45,928 bases of DNA from a virus: the IMG/VR virus record IMGVR_UViG_3300009102_000003, positions 1 through 45,928 of that record, one strand, 5' to 3'. A model generated the notes under the pieces. The model did no database searches, was not told the DNA's origin, and worked only from the letters and a program-made list of their open reading frames with translations. Position 1 is the first letter of the stretch. Each line of letters opens with the position of its first letter. Made by a program: the position numbers and the translations under genes. Of the stretch, positions 25,067 to 33,799 are shown piece by piece.

Positions 25067-26137
25067 TTAGAACTCTTCTTGAACTTCAATGACTTTTACG
25101 TTTCTAGCTAGAACTAGAGGCTCAATTTGGAAGGCACCTTCTGACCGGACAGGGGGTCCCTGGACTTCTTCAAACACACTCTCACGTAAGCCTCCCGCCC
25201 ATTCTGATCCTAAATTTAGAGCAGCTTGTAGTTTGATATTAATAGACAACTTTTCAGTCCTGAAAAACGGGGTTATCATTGTACCTTGAGCTATCACATT
25301 CCATGGTGCGAATGAAGTTGTCGGATCAAGAGGGCCGTTGGCCCCATTGAAGGGGCGCTCCGATAATAGAAATCTAGGAAATCTTGCTACCTTTCCATCT
25401 ATTACCCATCTGAATTGTGCGTGAGCAGGACCATATTGCTTGTGCCAAACTGGATCGAATAAATTCTCACCACGTCTGTCCCTGACCGGAATACCAGAGG
25501 GGGGGAAGCCGAAGGCGTTCGCGCCATCTGCGTCTCCTTCTGGAGCACATAATCCTACGTGAGCCATCATGGTTAGAGCACCACCGGAAGGGCGGAAGTC
25601 AAAGTCAACTACATCTGTAAATTCTCCTGCTGCCTTTTTCAGTTGGCTAACAATATTCTCTGTTCCAGAAACATTGAAAACTCCTACTTTTCTACTGGCT
25701 GATACAACCTCTAACGTCTCAGTAAAGGTACTGGCCTCGAACGAGCTATTCACCACTCTTGCTTTGAAAAATCTAGTCTCTCCTAGTCCCACTCCCGAGA
25801 TCATGACGTTAGTCATAGGAGTTCGTAAAATTGTTGGATCGGTAAAACCAACATTATCATCATGAAAAATCTCATAGAACAGAAGATCTACCAACCCTGG
25901 AGGAGTTGGAAAACTTACTTTGAAAAGGCGATAACCTCCATCAACTTTGAAATTGATGATGAAGGGAACCTGATCTGAAGTTATTCTCACGGGAGATTGA
26001 TCGACCTGAGCACCAAGAGTATTATTCAAAGCATCCTCTAGACGAGAGATCATCAGCTTTAAAGCTGCAACTCTGCCTCCAGGCCACTTTCTCAGCCTCA
26101 CATCTTGAAGAGGTCTTGCGCTTTGAAAGGAACCCAT
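25067..26137 (-). CDS. tail protein with FN3-like domain
   Basis: A 356-residue protein with a basic N-terminal helix (LRKWPGGRVAALKLMISRLEDAL), an FN3-like domain (about 65-150, YRLFKVSFPTPPGLVDLLFYEI, RFFKARVVNSSFEASTFTETLEV) and a beta-rich C-terminal half. Starts with a one-base overlap on the nozzle gene stop. First of three adjacent genes of shared layout. Confidence 0.6.
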   Translation of the reverse strand: MGSFQSARPLQDVRLRKWPGGRVAALKLMISRLEDALNNTLGAQVDQSPVRITSDQVPFIINFKVDGGYRLFKVSFPTPPGLVDLLFYEIFHDDNVGFTDPTILRTPMTNVMISGVGLGETRFFKARVVNSSFEASTFTETLEVVSASRKVGVFNVSGTENIVSQLKKAAGEFTDVVDFDFRPSGGALTMMAHVGLCAPEGDADGANAFGFPPSGIPVRDRRGENLFDPVWHKQYGPAHAQFRWVIDGKVARFPRFLLSERPFNGANGPLDPTTSFAPWNVIAQGTMITPFFRTEKLSINIKLQAALNLGSEWAGGLRESVFEEVQGPPVRSEGAFQIEPLVLARNVKVIEVQEEF

Positions 26138-28581
26138 TAGACCTCGAACTGCCCCTCTCGTATGTGGAAGTAGACTCTCACACCAGTAATGGTATTTTCT
26201 ACATCCAGCTCCGCATTGGTTAGAGTGACTCTCATATACTCTGCCCCGGTGAATGCACGGACAGCAACTCTACGCAGTGTCTTCTCAGCATCCTTAAAAT
26301 CTACCTCAACAGTTTGAGAATCTCGCACAGGCCCAACAGGACCGTCTGCTGTTTCAAGAAGGGCAGTCCATGTTGAGATATCGTCTGTTCGCTTCCTTAC
26401 CTCAATCCATCTAGGCTCAACTCTTCCACTTCCAGTTCCTTCCATGTGAGCATCGGTTGCAGGAGGATTAACAGCATCTCCTGGTCGAACGAACTTAGTC
26501 TGAAAGATGGTGGTGATAACCTTTTTATTCCCCTCAGCATCTAGCCAATTTTTCTCGTCGGTGTCGAAGAGCTCGAACAGCATTCCTTCTTCTGAACCTA
26601 CATACAGATGGAAGTCGCCATTCTCATCCTCGATCTCTCGCCCATCTATAAGGTTTACTTCAGTGGGAAGATCAAGTCTCCACCACCAACCATTTAAGAG
26701 ATCGCCTCGGGTCTGGACATCTTGTAGGTACTGATAGACTAGGTTGTCTGTATACCTTCCATTTGCGTCCTTTGCGAAGACAACAATGGCATTTCTAGAT
26801 TTGAGATGGGCACTCCACATCTGGGCGATGTTGGCTCGGTTGATGGCATCGAATTGGTCACGAATTGGCTCAGAGATTTTGACAGGTTCATTCAGGTCAT
26901 ATAAGTACATCCCATCTTCATCAATAGCCCACCCAGCTAGTCTTGCTTCTCCGGCAGCTCTATGCCCTACACAACCGATGCCGTCGATAACCTTATCGAA
27001 CTTGAAGTCTGGGTTGTCTCCAATGATCTGCCACTTTCCTGTAGCCGTTTCGATTACCAAACCGGATAGAGTTTCATACATAGCGGTGACAATATCATCT
27101 AACTGAACAGCGTTCAGAACGGGAAAGGATTCAGGGGTGTTGTCCTCACTGAAGAAGACCGTATCAGGTGCAGACGGATCTCCTGCCAAGAAGACAGTCC
27201 GCTTCCAAGTCTTTACGATTACGGCTTTTGGAGGAGGTGAAGCATCAAGATTTACAGAGCCCGCTACCGGAGGTTGTATGCTCCCCAGAGCAATATCCGC
27301 TGTGTTGTCTTCAAAGGTAGTAGTTTCATTGTCAGCGATGCGGGTAAGAAACAAGAAGATGTTTCCACTAGCTACAGTCCTATAGATTCTTCTAGCAATT
27401 ACTTGGGGGTCCGGCGAGACAGGAATATTCGTAAGGTCTATCTTCTTGGAGCTAGGCTCTATACTAATACTGGTCGCACCAGCATTGGACTCATGTCCAA
27501 ACTTGCTGGAGTATGTAACCTTATACTTATAAACTCCTGTGAGCTTGCCAGAGCTACCGCTAATAGCAGCGGTAAGCCTTCCCTCGTCAGTGGTGAAGAG
27601 CAAGTCCCAGCGCAGGCCAGTAATGAGAGTAGCTCCTGTTTTACTGATAGCCTCAAATCGAAGGGTCTTTACAATGGAGTTGTTGAAGGCACCAGAGGAT
27701 GTTCCATCCTCTCCAGTTGGAGCAGTGCTAGTATCCATTATAAGGAGATTCCAGCCTTCTGCAAGATCTCCTATAGTAAAATCGAACCTATAGAAGTTTG
27801 TAACTAGGTCGCTATCGGAACCTAGGTAGACAGAAACAGAACGGCCAGAGGTAGCAAAGTTTGTAATCTGACCACGAGGGATGAAGAGCCAAACGAATAC
27901 CTTGTCCTCTCCAGAGGCATTAGCACTGAAGGCGGTATCTAGGGTTTTCTGAATGGAGACATCGGTGGCGGTAGTGGTGGTTTTGTCTACCTTGACAGCG
28001 GACCCATCTCGGGTGGTGACAGTCTCATTGACAGCCGTTCCACCAACTACAGTGAAGGAGGAGGCATCGTCAAATTCTTCTTGATCGGTTTCTTCGGTGC
28101 CAGGAGCTACGATACCCCAGTTGGTGATATCAGTCCCGTCATACTTTACGGGGACATCTCCATCTCCGATAAGCTCAGGATTCTGATTCTGGATCAGAAG
28201 GAACTCACCGAATTGGTCAGCGGAGTGAACTCTATTGTTGCGTCGGCCTGTTGCTAGAGATGTAATCGAGCCGTTAGGTTCGACTCGTTGGATGGTTGTT
28301 CCTGCGGCAATAAGCGTGTGTCTGAGAAATTGACCGTCGAGGTCTGCGGCTTTATAGAATCCAACCCATGAAATAGGCTTAGTGATCCCAGCCTCTTTGT
28401 AGATCTCCGAGAGGATTCTGGACATTCCAGGCGGTTTAGACACAGAGCCGTACTTCGTGAAGAAGTCAACGTTCTGGGCGATCTTGAGCTGTTGTTCTGG
28501 TAGGACATCTTCTGAAGTCTTAGTGTTGAGTCCAGCCCACTTTGTAAAGTCTACGTAAGGTAGCTTTGGTCGTGCAGACAT
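26137..28581 (-). CDS. tail nozzle protein, T7 gp12/P22 gp10-like
   Basis: An 814-residue protein with the family opening: a GLNTKTSEDVLPEQQLKIAQN segment followed by NVDFFTKYGSVSKPPG. Then repeated beta blades with IAAGTTIQRVEPNG and FLLIQNQNPEL. A PVKYDGTDITNWG segment corresponds to the motif in podovirus nozzle (tail tubular protein B) proteins. The rest is beta-propeller-like with an inserted Ser/Thr-rich domain near 180-320. Lies just downstream of the adaptor gene, as in podoviruses. Confidence 0.7.
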   Translation of the reverse strand: MSARPKLPYVDFTKWAGLNTKTSEDVLPEQQLKIAQNVDFFTKYGSVSKPPGMSRILSEIYKEAGITKPISWVGFYKAADLDGQFLRHTLIAAGTTIQRVEPNGSITSLATGRRNNRVHSADQFGEFLLIQNQNPELIGDGDVPVKYDGTDITNWGIVAPGTEETDQEEFDDASSFTVVGGTAVNETVTTRDGSAVKVDKTTTTATDVSIQKTLDTAFSANASGEDKVFVWLFIPRGQITNFATSGRSVSVYLGSDSDLVTNFYRFDFTIGDLAEGWNLLIMDTSTAPTGEDGTSSGAFNNSIVKTLRFEAISKTGATLITGLRWDLLFTTDEGRLTAAISGSSGKLTGVYKYKVTYSSKFGHESNAGATSISIEPSSKKIDLTNIPVSPDPQVIARRIYRTVASGNIFLFLTRIADNETTTFEDNTADIALGSIQPPVAGSVNLDASPPPKAVIVKTWKRTVFLAGDPSAPDTVFFSEDNTPESFPVLNAVQLDDIVTAMYETLSGLVIETATGKWQIIGDNPDFKFDKVIDGIGCVGHRAAGEARLAGWAIDEDGMYLYDLNEPVKISEPIRDQFDAINRANIAQMWSAHLKSRNAIVVFAKDANGRYTDNLVYQYLQDVQTRGDLLNGWWWRLDLPTEVNLIDGREIEDENGDFHLYVGSEEGMLFELFDTDEKNWLDAEGNKKVITTIFQTKFVRPGDAVNPPATDAHMEGTGSGRVEPRWIEVRKRTDDISTWTALLETADGPVGPVRDSQTVEVDFKDAEKTLRRVAVRAFTGAEYMRVTLTNAELDVENTITGVRVYFHIREGQFEV

Positions 28582-28593
28582 TTTCTTGACCTC

Positions 28594-29274
28594 TTACGCA
28601 TCATTGTAGTGGGCTATGAACGGAGTCACCTGCGGTCGATTAATAGTCCTTCTTTCAATGAAGCGTTCCCAATCTGCATCCCATTCCTGTCTCAGTCGTA
28701 GCAGGGAAGTCATGCGACCTGACTCCTGCATCCCCTCAACATCAAGGGCAGCAACAGCGGTGTCCAGCACAAGGATATCATCTAGCTGGTCTGGAAAAGA
28801 AGGATGAATTGAATCTCCATCTTGAGTCAGCTTAGCAGGAAGACCCTCAAACTCTACTCGTAAGCCACCTGCAATATCCTGTAAAGGGGCAGGCTCTAGA
28901 ACAAAGCCATTTCCCATGGGTCGCCACGAAGGCAGATAATTATCTGCTACTCCGCTAGCTGCATCATTCCGTTCTCCATGTCTCTCAAATCTTGCGATAG
29001 GAAACGTGGCACCATCGGTGCGAACGAGCTCCAGCTTAGTCTCTCTTTGAAACCCTACCGGCCAGGCGTACCTAGCCTGATTCGCCGGAATGTCTCGAAT
29101 TGCGACGTTAATGAACCATCCCTCAAAGGTATGTTGAAGCTGGGCGCACCTTCGTAGATACTGAGCATTGAAAAGGTCTGTTAATAGCTGATCGTCCCAG
29201 TGTGACTTATCTGGATTTTCCTCTTGGAGATACCTTCGTGTTCTGCGAAGGAACTTGGCTAATGTATCGGCCAT
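28594..29274 (-). CDS. head-tail adaptor, tail tubular protein A-like
   Basis: A 226-residue protein. The N-terminus is the helical FLRRTRRYLQEENPDKSHWDDQLLTDLFNAQ, a pattern of the gp11/P22 gp4-like adaptors that join portal to tail. Central beta-rich segment (VAIRDIPANQARYAWP) and a C-terminal helix bundle (DILVLDTAVAALDVEG) follow. The gene precedes the nozzle gene, matching podovirus order. No enzymatic motif. Confidence 0.7.
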   Translation of the reverse strand: MADTLAKFLRRTRRYLQEENPDKSHWDDQLLTDLFNAQYLRRCAQLQHTFEGWFINVAIRDIPANQARYAWPVGFQRETKLELVRTDGATFPIARFERHGERNDAASGVADNYLPSWRPMGNGFVLEPAPLQDIAGGLRVEFEGLPAKLTQDGDSIHPSFPDQLDDILVLDTAVAALDVEGMQESGRMTSLLRLRQEWDADWERFIERRTINRPQVTPFIAHYNDA

Positions 29275-29559
29275 TTACTCCCTCCCTATACGTCCAGTCT
29301 GGACCTTCCAACCCTTCCGGCTTGATCTTCGTCTGATCTGGCGAAGGGTTTTCTCACCACGAATAAGTCTAGGCAGACCCCTGGCGAACTCTCTGACTTC
29401 TGTGCTTATGCCACGAAAAGCCCTCTTAGCTTCCTGCATGACAGTACCACGTCTTGCATCGGACTGTCGTTTAGCAGCAGCAGATTGACCTTCTCTCCAA
29501 CTAAACTTGGGAGAAAGCAAGTTGCCAAATAGTCCTGCCCGAATTCTGTGTTTACCCAT
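29275..29559 (-). CDS. small arginine-rich protein, virion region
   Basis: A 94-residue protein rich in Arg and Lys (RRSSRKGWK, RQIRRRS) with few acidic residues. It has a central helical segment (TEVREFARGLPRLIRG). No family recognised. It overlaps the neighbours by one base or less. It shares the basic character of the genes between portal and scaffold. Confidence 0.55.
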   Translation of the reverse strand: MGKHRIRAGLFGNLLSPKFSWREGQSAAAKRQSDARRGTVMQEAKRAFRGISTEVREFARGLPRLIRGEKTLRQIRRRSSRKGWKVQTGRIGRE

Positions 29560-30221
29560 TAGTCTAAATCCTCCCAGGTCGTCAGCCCAACGTCCTTATC
29601 ATTCAGAGGTCGAATAATTTTACTTTTATTCGTCTGCCCCCGATAGCTCATGATGATATCCTTTGTCGGATTCGTTGGAGCAGTACGTCCGAACTCAAAG
29701 TTTTCCATAGCATCTCTGGTCAGCTTCCTATTCTCACTCTCTAGGAAGGCAAACTTATCACCAGCTAGTTCTATCCTCTTCGACTCTTTCGCTTCTTCCT
29801 GACTCCGCTTCCAGACTCCATACTTCTTGGAGCCCATAGCGCTCATGATGGAATGTTCATGGATCGTTTCTACGATCTTTTTCAAATGGTTTGGATCGTA
29901 GGAATCAACATCTATGATATGAGACCAGCCATAGTCAGGAGCTAGTCTCCATAGATGCCACCTCTCGTCTGGGACTGGGTTGCCTTCATTGTCTCGTAGT
30001 GGCCACCCCCAACACTCACGCCCTTGAAACTCCCCGATACAAAATCGAGGATCTTCAAAAGACCCCGTATGGCCATTCATTACATCATCCCAGATGAGCC
30101 GCCACTTGTGATAGACAAATACAAAACGCTTATCTATCGCTTTTAAATCAGAGATAAACCATACAGGAAGGTCTATCCCTACGTGGAGCTCTCTTGTGAG
30201 AGGAAGCTTGCGCCTATACAT
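29559..30221 (-). CDS. hypothetical virion-region protein
   Basis: A 220-residue protein rich in Trp, His and Arg. The first 110 residues form a compact aromatic domain (VWFISDLKAIDKRFVFVYHKW, RECWGWPLRDNEGNPVPDERW, WHLWRLAPDYGWSHI) and the rest is a charged helix (EEAKESKRIELAGDKFAFLE) and a polar tail. No known motif recognised. Located between capsid-related genes and the adaptor, so probably a minor structural or assembly protein. Confidence 0.55.
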   Translation of the reverse strand: MYRRKLPLTRELHVGIDLPVWFISDLKAIDKRFVFVYHKWRLIWDDVMNGHTGSFEDPRFCIGEFQGRECWGWPLRDNEGNPVPDERWHLWRLAPDYGWSHIIDVDSYDPNHLKKIVETIHEHSIMSAMGSKKYGVWKRSQEEAKESKRIELAGDKFAFLESENRKLTRDAMENFEFGRTAPTNPTKDIIMSYRGQTNKSKIIRPLNDKDVGLTTWEDLD

Positions 30222-30233
30222 TTCAGCTCCTAT

Positions 30234-30488
30234 TTAGAAGCCAAATACTAGGACTACTACGGTGCTTGAGCTCAGATTAGAGTTATTCAGGGTAAGGGTC
30301 TTACCAGAAATCCCCACCTGAATCACGCCAATCGTGTTATTGTCATCTACGGTACTGACTGCAAACGCAAAATCAGGTCGCTGAATACGGGTAGAGACGG
30401 TATCCCCATCGTCTACCGCAGACAGACTAATGATCTCAAGCTTGATCGGTCCCTGTACGGTGATGATCTGTGTGGTAACTGTAGCCAT
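30234..30488 (-). CDS. small beta-rich protein (paralogue group)
   Basis: An 84-residue, beta-strand-rich protein with the pattern SAVDDGDTVSTRI, then NTIGVIQVGISGKTLTLNNS and a hydrophobic end. It resembles the 87- and 97-residue proteins at 35732 and 35423. No signal peptide. A late promoter (30512) and a terminator-like hairpin lie just upstream. Possible capsid decoration or minor head protein; inference only. Confidence 0.5.
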   Translation of the reverse strand: MATVTTQIITVQGPIKLEIISLSAVDDGDTVSTRIQRPDFAFAVSTVDDNNTIGVIQVGISGKTLTLNNSNLSSSTVVVLVFGF

Positions 30489-30511
30489 TGATTGCTCCTT
30501 TTGTCTTGTAA

Positions 30512-30519
30512 ATTATAAC
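30512..30519 (-). promoter_or_regulatory. late promoter element GTTATAAT
   Basis: The - strand reads AGTTATAATTTAC 24 bases before the start of the 84-residue protein gene and directly after a terminator-like hairpin. It is one of five equal elements in the - strand operon. No clear -35. Confidence 0.6.
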
Positions 30520-30534
30520 TAGTTAGAAAAGAGA

Positions 30535-30557
30535 AAGGGTAGGCATAGCCTACCCTT
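30535..30557 (-). terminator. perfect 10-bp hairpin with U-rich tail
   Basis: Perfect inverted repeat, 10-bp stem with a 3-base loop, followed on the - strand by UCUCUUUUCU. This is a normal intrinsic terminator layout. It lies between the 127-residue gene and the promoter of the 84-residue gene. Confidence 0.7.
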
Positions 30558-30587
30558 CTCTATTCTAGGTTGTGAAAGTAGAACTAC

Positions 30588-30971
30588 TTACGGAAGGAGT
30601 TCTACATGATCGGCTGCATCACCATTTGCGGAGAACGATAGTGTAACCACTACCGCATCAGCGGCCTCATTAAAACCTCCACCCACGTTCTGCTCTAGGA
30701 GATAGAACTGCTGGGCAGCGTCAGAATAGACAACTGAGCGGGTGCCCTGCACTGGGTTTGCACTCCGAACCGGCTCGACTACCCGGAGGTCCAAGTGGTC
30801 GATGGTTGAGAGGCCGAGGTCAATAGGCGTAAGTGACTCGCCGCCACGGGAATAAGACGTAACGGTAACGACACCGCGAATGTCTACTTTCCCTTGAACC
30901 GGGCTACCACCAGAGTCATGTCCTCCAGCGGCGTGACGGTTCCTAAAGCGGATTGCAACAGTCTTAGCCAT
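30588..30971 (-). CDS. small beta-rich virion-region protein
   Basis: A 127-residue protein, mostly beta by pattern: GKVDIRGVVTVTSYSR, SVVYSDAAQQFYLL, DAVVVTLSFSANG. It begins with a basic MAKTVAIRFRNRHA. It follows the major capsid gene after a 194-base gap with a hairpin, so it may be a decoration or minor head protein. No family recognised. Confidence 0.5.
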   Translation of the reverse strand: MAKTVAIRFRNRHAAGGHDSGGSPVQGKVDIRGVVTVTSYSRGGESLTPIDLGLSTIDHLDLRVVEPVRSANPVQGTRSVVYSDAAQQFYLLEQNVGGGFNEAADAVVVTLSFSANGDAADHVELLP

Positions 30972-31107
30972 TTTTGTATCCTCAACTGTCTAGAATCTCT
31001 GGTTCCCGCCTTAGGAACTCAGCTAAACTCTAGGTATACTTTCGGGAGTTTTCTACAAACACCCAGTATGCAAGATACTAGCAACTTCTTGTGAAGATTG
31101 CTAATAG

Positions 31108-31134
31108 CCCTGGGAGATTTGTAATCTCCCAGGG
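31108..31134 (-). terminator. perfect 12-bp hairpin after the capsid gene
   Basis: Perfect 12-bp inverted repeat (CCCTGGGAGATT and its complement) with a 3-base loop, 31 bases after the capsid gene stop. On the - strand no U-run follows it; a U-rich run (TTATTTTT) follows it on the + strand. It could be a - strand attenuator, an mRNA 3' end stabiliser, or a terminator for antisense reading. The rest of the 194-base gap (30972-31165) shows no ORF or clear promoter. Confidence 0.55.
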
Positions 31135-31165
31135 ACTTATTTTTAGCCAGCTTTCTAAGCAGTGC

Positions 31166-32380
31166 TTAGAAGGTTGGGACGCTGAGGCCCGTGATCTTTG
31201 CCGTCTGGTTGACTATCCGAGCAACGTTTTCCCCGTAGTACTTCATGAGTACTGTAAAGGAGTCCATTCCCGGCACCCACGCCATATTGACGCGCTCATC
31301 AATCGAGAGGGGTCTAACCACGCCACGCTCTATTGCGTCCAGGCGAATCATGAATACCTCATCCGGTAGAGCTGCCCATGAAATGAACCATGGACGACCC
31401 TCGAACGTGGTAAGCGCCTGATCCGCACCGAGCTCCAGCCTCATGTCGTTGAACCGACGGAAAGGAAGAGAGATCTCGGTGTAACGGTCGAACTGATCCC
31501 AGTTGGTGATGAAAGCAAAGCCTTCCATCGACCCAACGTCGGTCTCGACCAAGAGCTGCTTGCGCAGTCTACGGAGCAGGGATTCGTCTAGAGCTGCACC
31601 ACCTGCCGCAATCGTCTTCGATTGAAGGATTGGGAAGGTCGTTCTGCTGAGGTTGTAAATGGTCCCAGTAGAGCTTACGATACCTGGGAGGCCAAGTGCA
31701 GTGATCTCAGAAGGTGCGGCAGCTTCAGACTGCTCACCTGAGATATAGATCCCATCATTGTCTGTAACTGAAACGGTAGAAGAAACCGTAATGGTCGCTC
31801 CTGATACGCTTCGGCTATTGACCGTGACTGGACCAGCCTGTCGGAGTCCTGTGGTGTTATTGAGGAATACGAGAACCTGACCCGTTCGGAAAGGGCGTGC
31901 ATCATCAACTGAAATCGTGGTCACATTGGCCTGTGTACCAGCGATGTTGGTGAGGCGGCCAGTTCCATCTGAGCGTAGGAACGTAACCTCGAAGTTGGCA
32001 CCTGCGCGCTTAACTGCTGTGCTAATCGCGTCAGTAACACCGGCTGCGAATGCGTCTTCCCCGCCTCTGCGGGACACCGCTTCTGCCAGACCTGAGAACT
32101 CTACCGTATGGTAGTACTTCTTAGGCCGGACACGATGCTGCTTAACGCGCTCGTTACCGGCTGCGGGCAGACGGTTATCGTCTGTTCCACGCCAACCACC
32201 ACCTGACTCATTACCATCGAGGCGGATCGGGAAGAATGCACCATCACCGCTGGGGATGAACCTTGTGTTCTCACGCAGTCTAGAATAAATAGGAGCTGAG
32301 AGTTGCTGCGCTTGAGCGATAAAGTCCACCACGTAGCGGCGAAGAAGCATGTCCCCGAGAGTCGTAAATGTAGTAGCCAT
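31166..32380 (-). CDS. major capsid protein
   Basis: A 404-residue protein. N-terminal helices (LLRRYVVDFIAQAQQLSAPIY) are followed by the GGGWRGTDDNRLPAAG and HRVRPKKYYHTVEFSG segments typical of HK97-fold capsid proteins of podovirus-like phages. An inserted beta domain (about 165-230, VDDARPFRTGQVLVFLNNTTG to SSTVSVTDNDGIYIS) lies mid-protein. The end has the long-helix/axial pattern DMRLELGADQALTTFEGRPW and VNMAWVPGMDSF. It directly follows the scaffold gene, and the pair are bracketed by hairpins, as high-expression genes would be. Confidence 0.85.
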   Translation of the reverse strand: MATTFTTLGDMLLRRYVVDFIAQAQQLSAPIYSRLRENTRFIPSGDGAFFPIRLDGNESGGGWRGTDDNRLPAAGNERVKQHRVRPKKYYHTVEFSGLAEAVSRRGGEDAFAAGVTDAISTAVKRAGANFEVTFLRSDGTGRLTNIAGTQANVTTISVDDARPFRTGQVLVFLNNTTGLRQAGPVTVNSRSVSGATITVSSTVSVTDNDGIYISGEQSEAAAPSEITALGLPGIVSSTGTIYNLSRTTFPILQSKTIAAGGAALDESLLRRLRKQLLVETDVGSMEGFAFITNWDQFDRYTEISLPFRRFNDMRLELGADQALTTFEGRPWFISWAALPDEVFMIRLDAIERGVVRPLSIDERVNMAWVPGMDSFTVLMKYYGENVARIVNQTAKITGLSVPTF

Positions 32381-32408
32381 TATTTACTCCCTAATGCTAG
32401 GGACTGAT

Positions 32409-33299
32409 TTATGCCTGATTGATCCGTTTCAGTTCGGCAGCTAGACCTTTACGGAAATCGTCCTCTGATTGGACAGGCTTTAGAAGCGTGCCCGTTGGAG
32501 TCTTGACTTCCTTGAGCTCTCCCCATTCGGTCTTGAGGTGCTGTGGAACTTCCTCTTCAGCAACCGGCTCAGTCACCTTAGCGGTTTGCTTAGTTTCTTC
32601 ACCCTTTGCTTCTGCATCAGGCTTCCCGCGTGGCTCACCGAAAAACTGAAGTACCTCTTCAAACGCTGCGGGAATCACTTCCGACAATGCGTTGGGGTCT
32701 TCTTCGATGGCCTCCCAGTCTACTGCGTCGGTCAGGAGTGTTGAGATAATCTCTTTATCCTGATCGCTGTAGTCTGGAGGCAGAGCGTCAAAATACTTCT
32801 CAGCCAAAAGGTCTGCTTTCATAAGCAGTAACTCGGCTTGCTGCTCACCAGCAATGTCTTCCATTGCTGTCTGTGTGGCGGCAAGAGCTGATTTTGTATC
32901 TACTGCTGCTTCCTCAGGAGTTTTGTCACCCTTGTCTACACTCTTTTCGATTCCTTGCAGAATATTGTCTAGATTCTGCACAAGATCTCGATGCTCGGGA
33001 TTGCCGTCAGCGGCTAGTTGCCGAATAGAGTTTACGAGTTGGGTATCGCTTTCCCTTGCTTCCAACAGTGCGACCATCTGTCCAAGTTCTTTGGTCCGGT
33101 CCTGTGACTCTGCTTCCAGAGCGTCAAACTTTTCCTTGAACTCATTCTTTTGATCGACTACCTCTTTGAATCTATCATAGGGAATTGGTTCATTTGAGGC
33201 TTTGCCCTGCTCTTCCTTGGAGCCTGCTTCTACTTTGTCAGTGGACGTTTCTGACTCTGTGGCTACTGCGTTGGCAGCAGCAATTTCGTCCTTCGCCAT
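32409..33299 (-). CDS. capsid scaffolding protein
   Basis: A 296-residue acidic, coiled-coil protein. It has a disordered acidic start, the IPYDRFKEVVDQKNEFKEKF helix common to phage scaffolds, continuing coiled coil (ALEAESQDRTKELGQMVALLEA), an acidic middle, and a basic C-terminal helix (FRKGLAAELKRINQA) of the type that contacts the capsid shell. It lies just upstream of the capsid gene. It organises procapsid assembly and leaves the mature particle. Confidence 0.85.
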   Translation of the reverse strand: MAKDEIAAANAVATESETSTDKVEAGSKEEQGKASNEPIPYDRFKEVVDQKNEFKEKFDALEAESQDRTKELGQMVALLEARESDTQLVNSIRQLAADGNPEHRDLVQNLDNILQGIEKSVDKGDKTPEEAAVDTKSALAATQTAMEDIAGEQQAELLLMKADLLAEKYFDALPPDYSDQDKEIISTLLTDAVDWEAIEEDPNALSEVIPAAFEEVLQFFGEPRGKPDAEAKGEETKQTAKVTEPVAEEEVPQHLKTEWGELKEVKTPTGTLLKPVQSEDDFRKGLAAELKRINQA

Positions 33300-33432
33300 G
33301 TCATCCCCCTTAACGGTTTTGGGTGTTACCGAATGACTGTGTTTTTACAGACCTAGCTAAGGTCAACCCTAAGAGGGAAACAAAGTCTTCGCTAGTTTCT
33401 ATTTATATTTTAACATATATTTTGATAAAGGT

Positions 33433-33458
33433 ATGCCCCTAGAGAGTTCTAGGGGCAT
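33433..33458 (-). terminator. perfect 11-bp hairpin upstream of scaffold gene
   Basis: Perfect 11-bp stem (ATGCCCCTAGA with its complement) and a 4-base loop, in the 176-base gap between the 107-residue basic protein and the scaffold gene. On the - strand it is preceded by CTTTTCTTTTT and followed by an AT-rich stretch containing TATAAATAG, a possible promoter for scaffold and capsid. The hairpin likely separates two transcripts. Confidence 0.5.
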
Positions 33459-33475
33459 TAAAAAGAAAAGAAAGT

Positions 33476-33799
33476 CTATTTAAAGGTACTTAGTAGACCT
33501 TTTGTATATGACTTGAAGCTTTCTATACTTTGTACTTTAGGTCTTGGGCCTGTTCTAATGGAGGCGGCAGTCATTCTCATAGCACCCTTGCGACCTGTTT
33601 CTAGAAGTTTCCTGGTCTGGCCGGTTACAGCCCTGCGGATCTTTGAAATGTCTCTGGGCTTAGACCTTGGAGCTCCCCGGCGTATGGCTAGCTCTCTAGG
33701 TCTTCCTTGGATTTTCCCACCTAGGATATTGTGTCGGCGCTTGGCAGTAGGATACTTTCGCATTACCTGCTCACCCAATGTAGCCATTGTCATAGACAT
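33476..33799 (-). CDS. small basic protein, basic-battery member
   Basis: A 107-residue basic protein rich in Arg and Lys (KYPTAKRRHN, RGAPRSKPRDISKIRRAV, RKLLETGRKGAMRM), with a mild hydrophobic start. Start ATG overlaps the previous stop as TAATG. No family recognised. Belongs to the run of basic low-complexity genes. Confidence 0.55.
   Translation of the reverse strand: MSMTMATLGEQVMRKYPTAKRRHNILGGKIQGRPRELAIRRGAPRSKPRDISKIRRAVTGQTRKLLETGRKGAMRMTAASIRTGPRPKVQSIESFKSYTKGLLSTFK

Noticed and set aside
30972-31165. Possible unannotated small RNA or gene in the gap after the capsid gene
   Set aside because: No ORF with a start and ribosome site and no promoter consensus I would stand behind; only the hairpin is supported.
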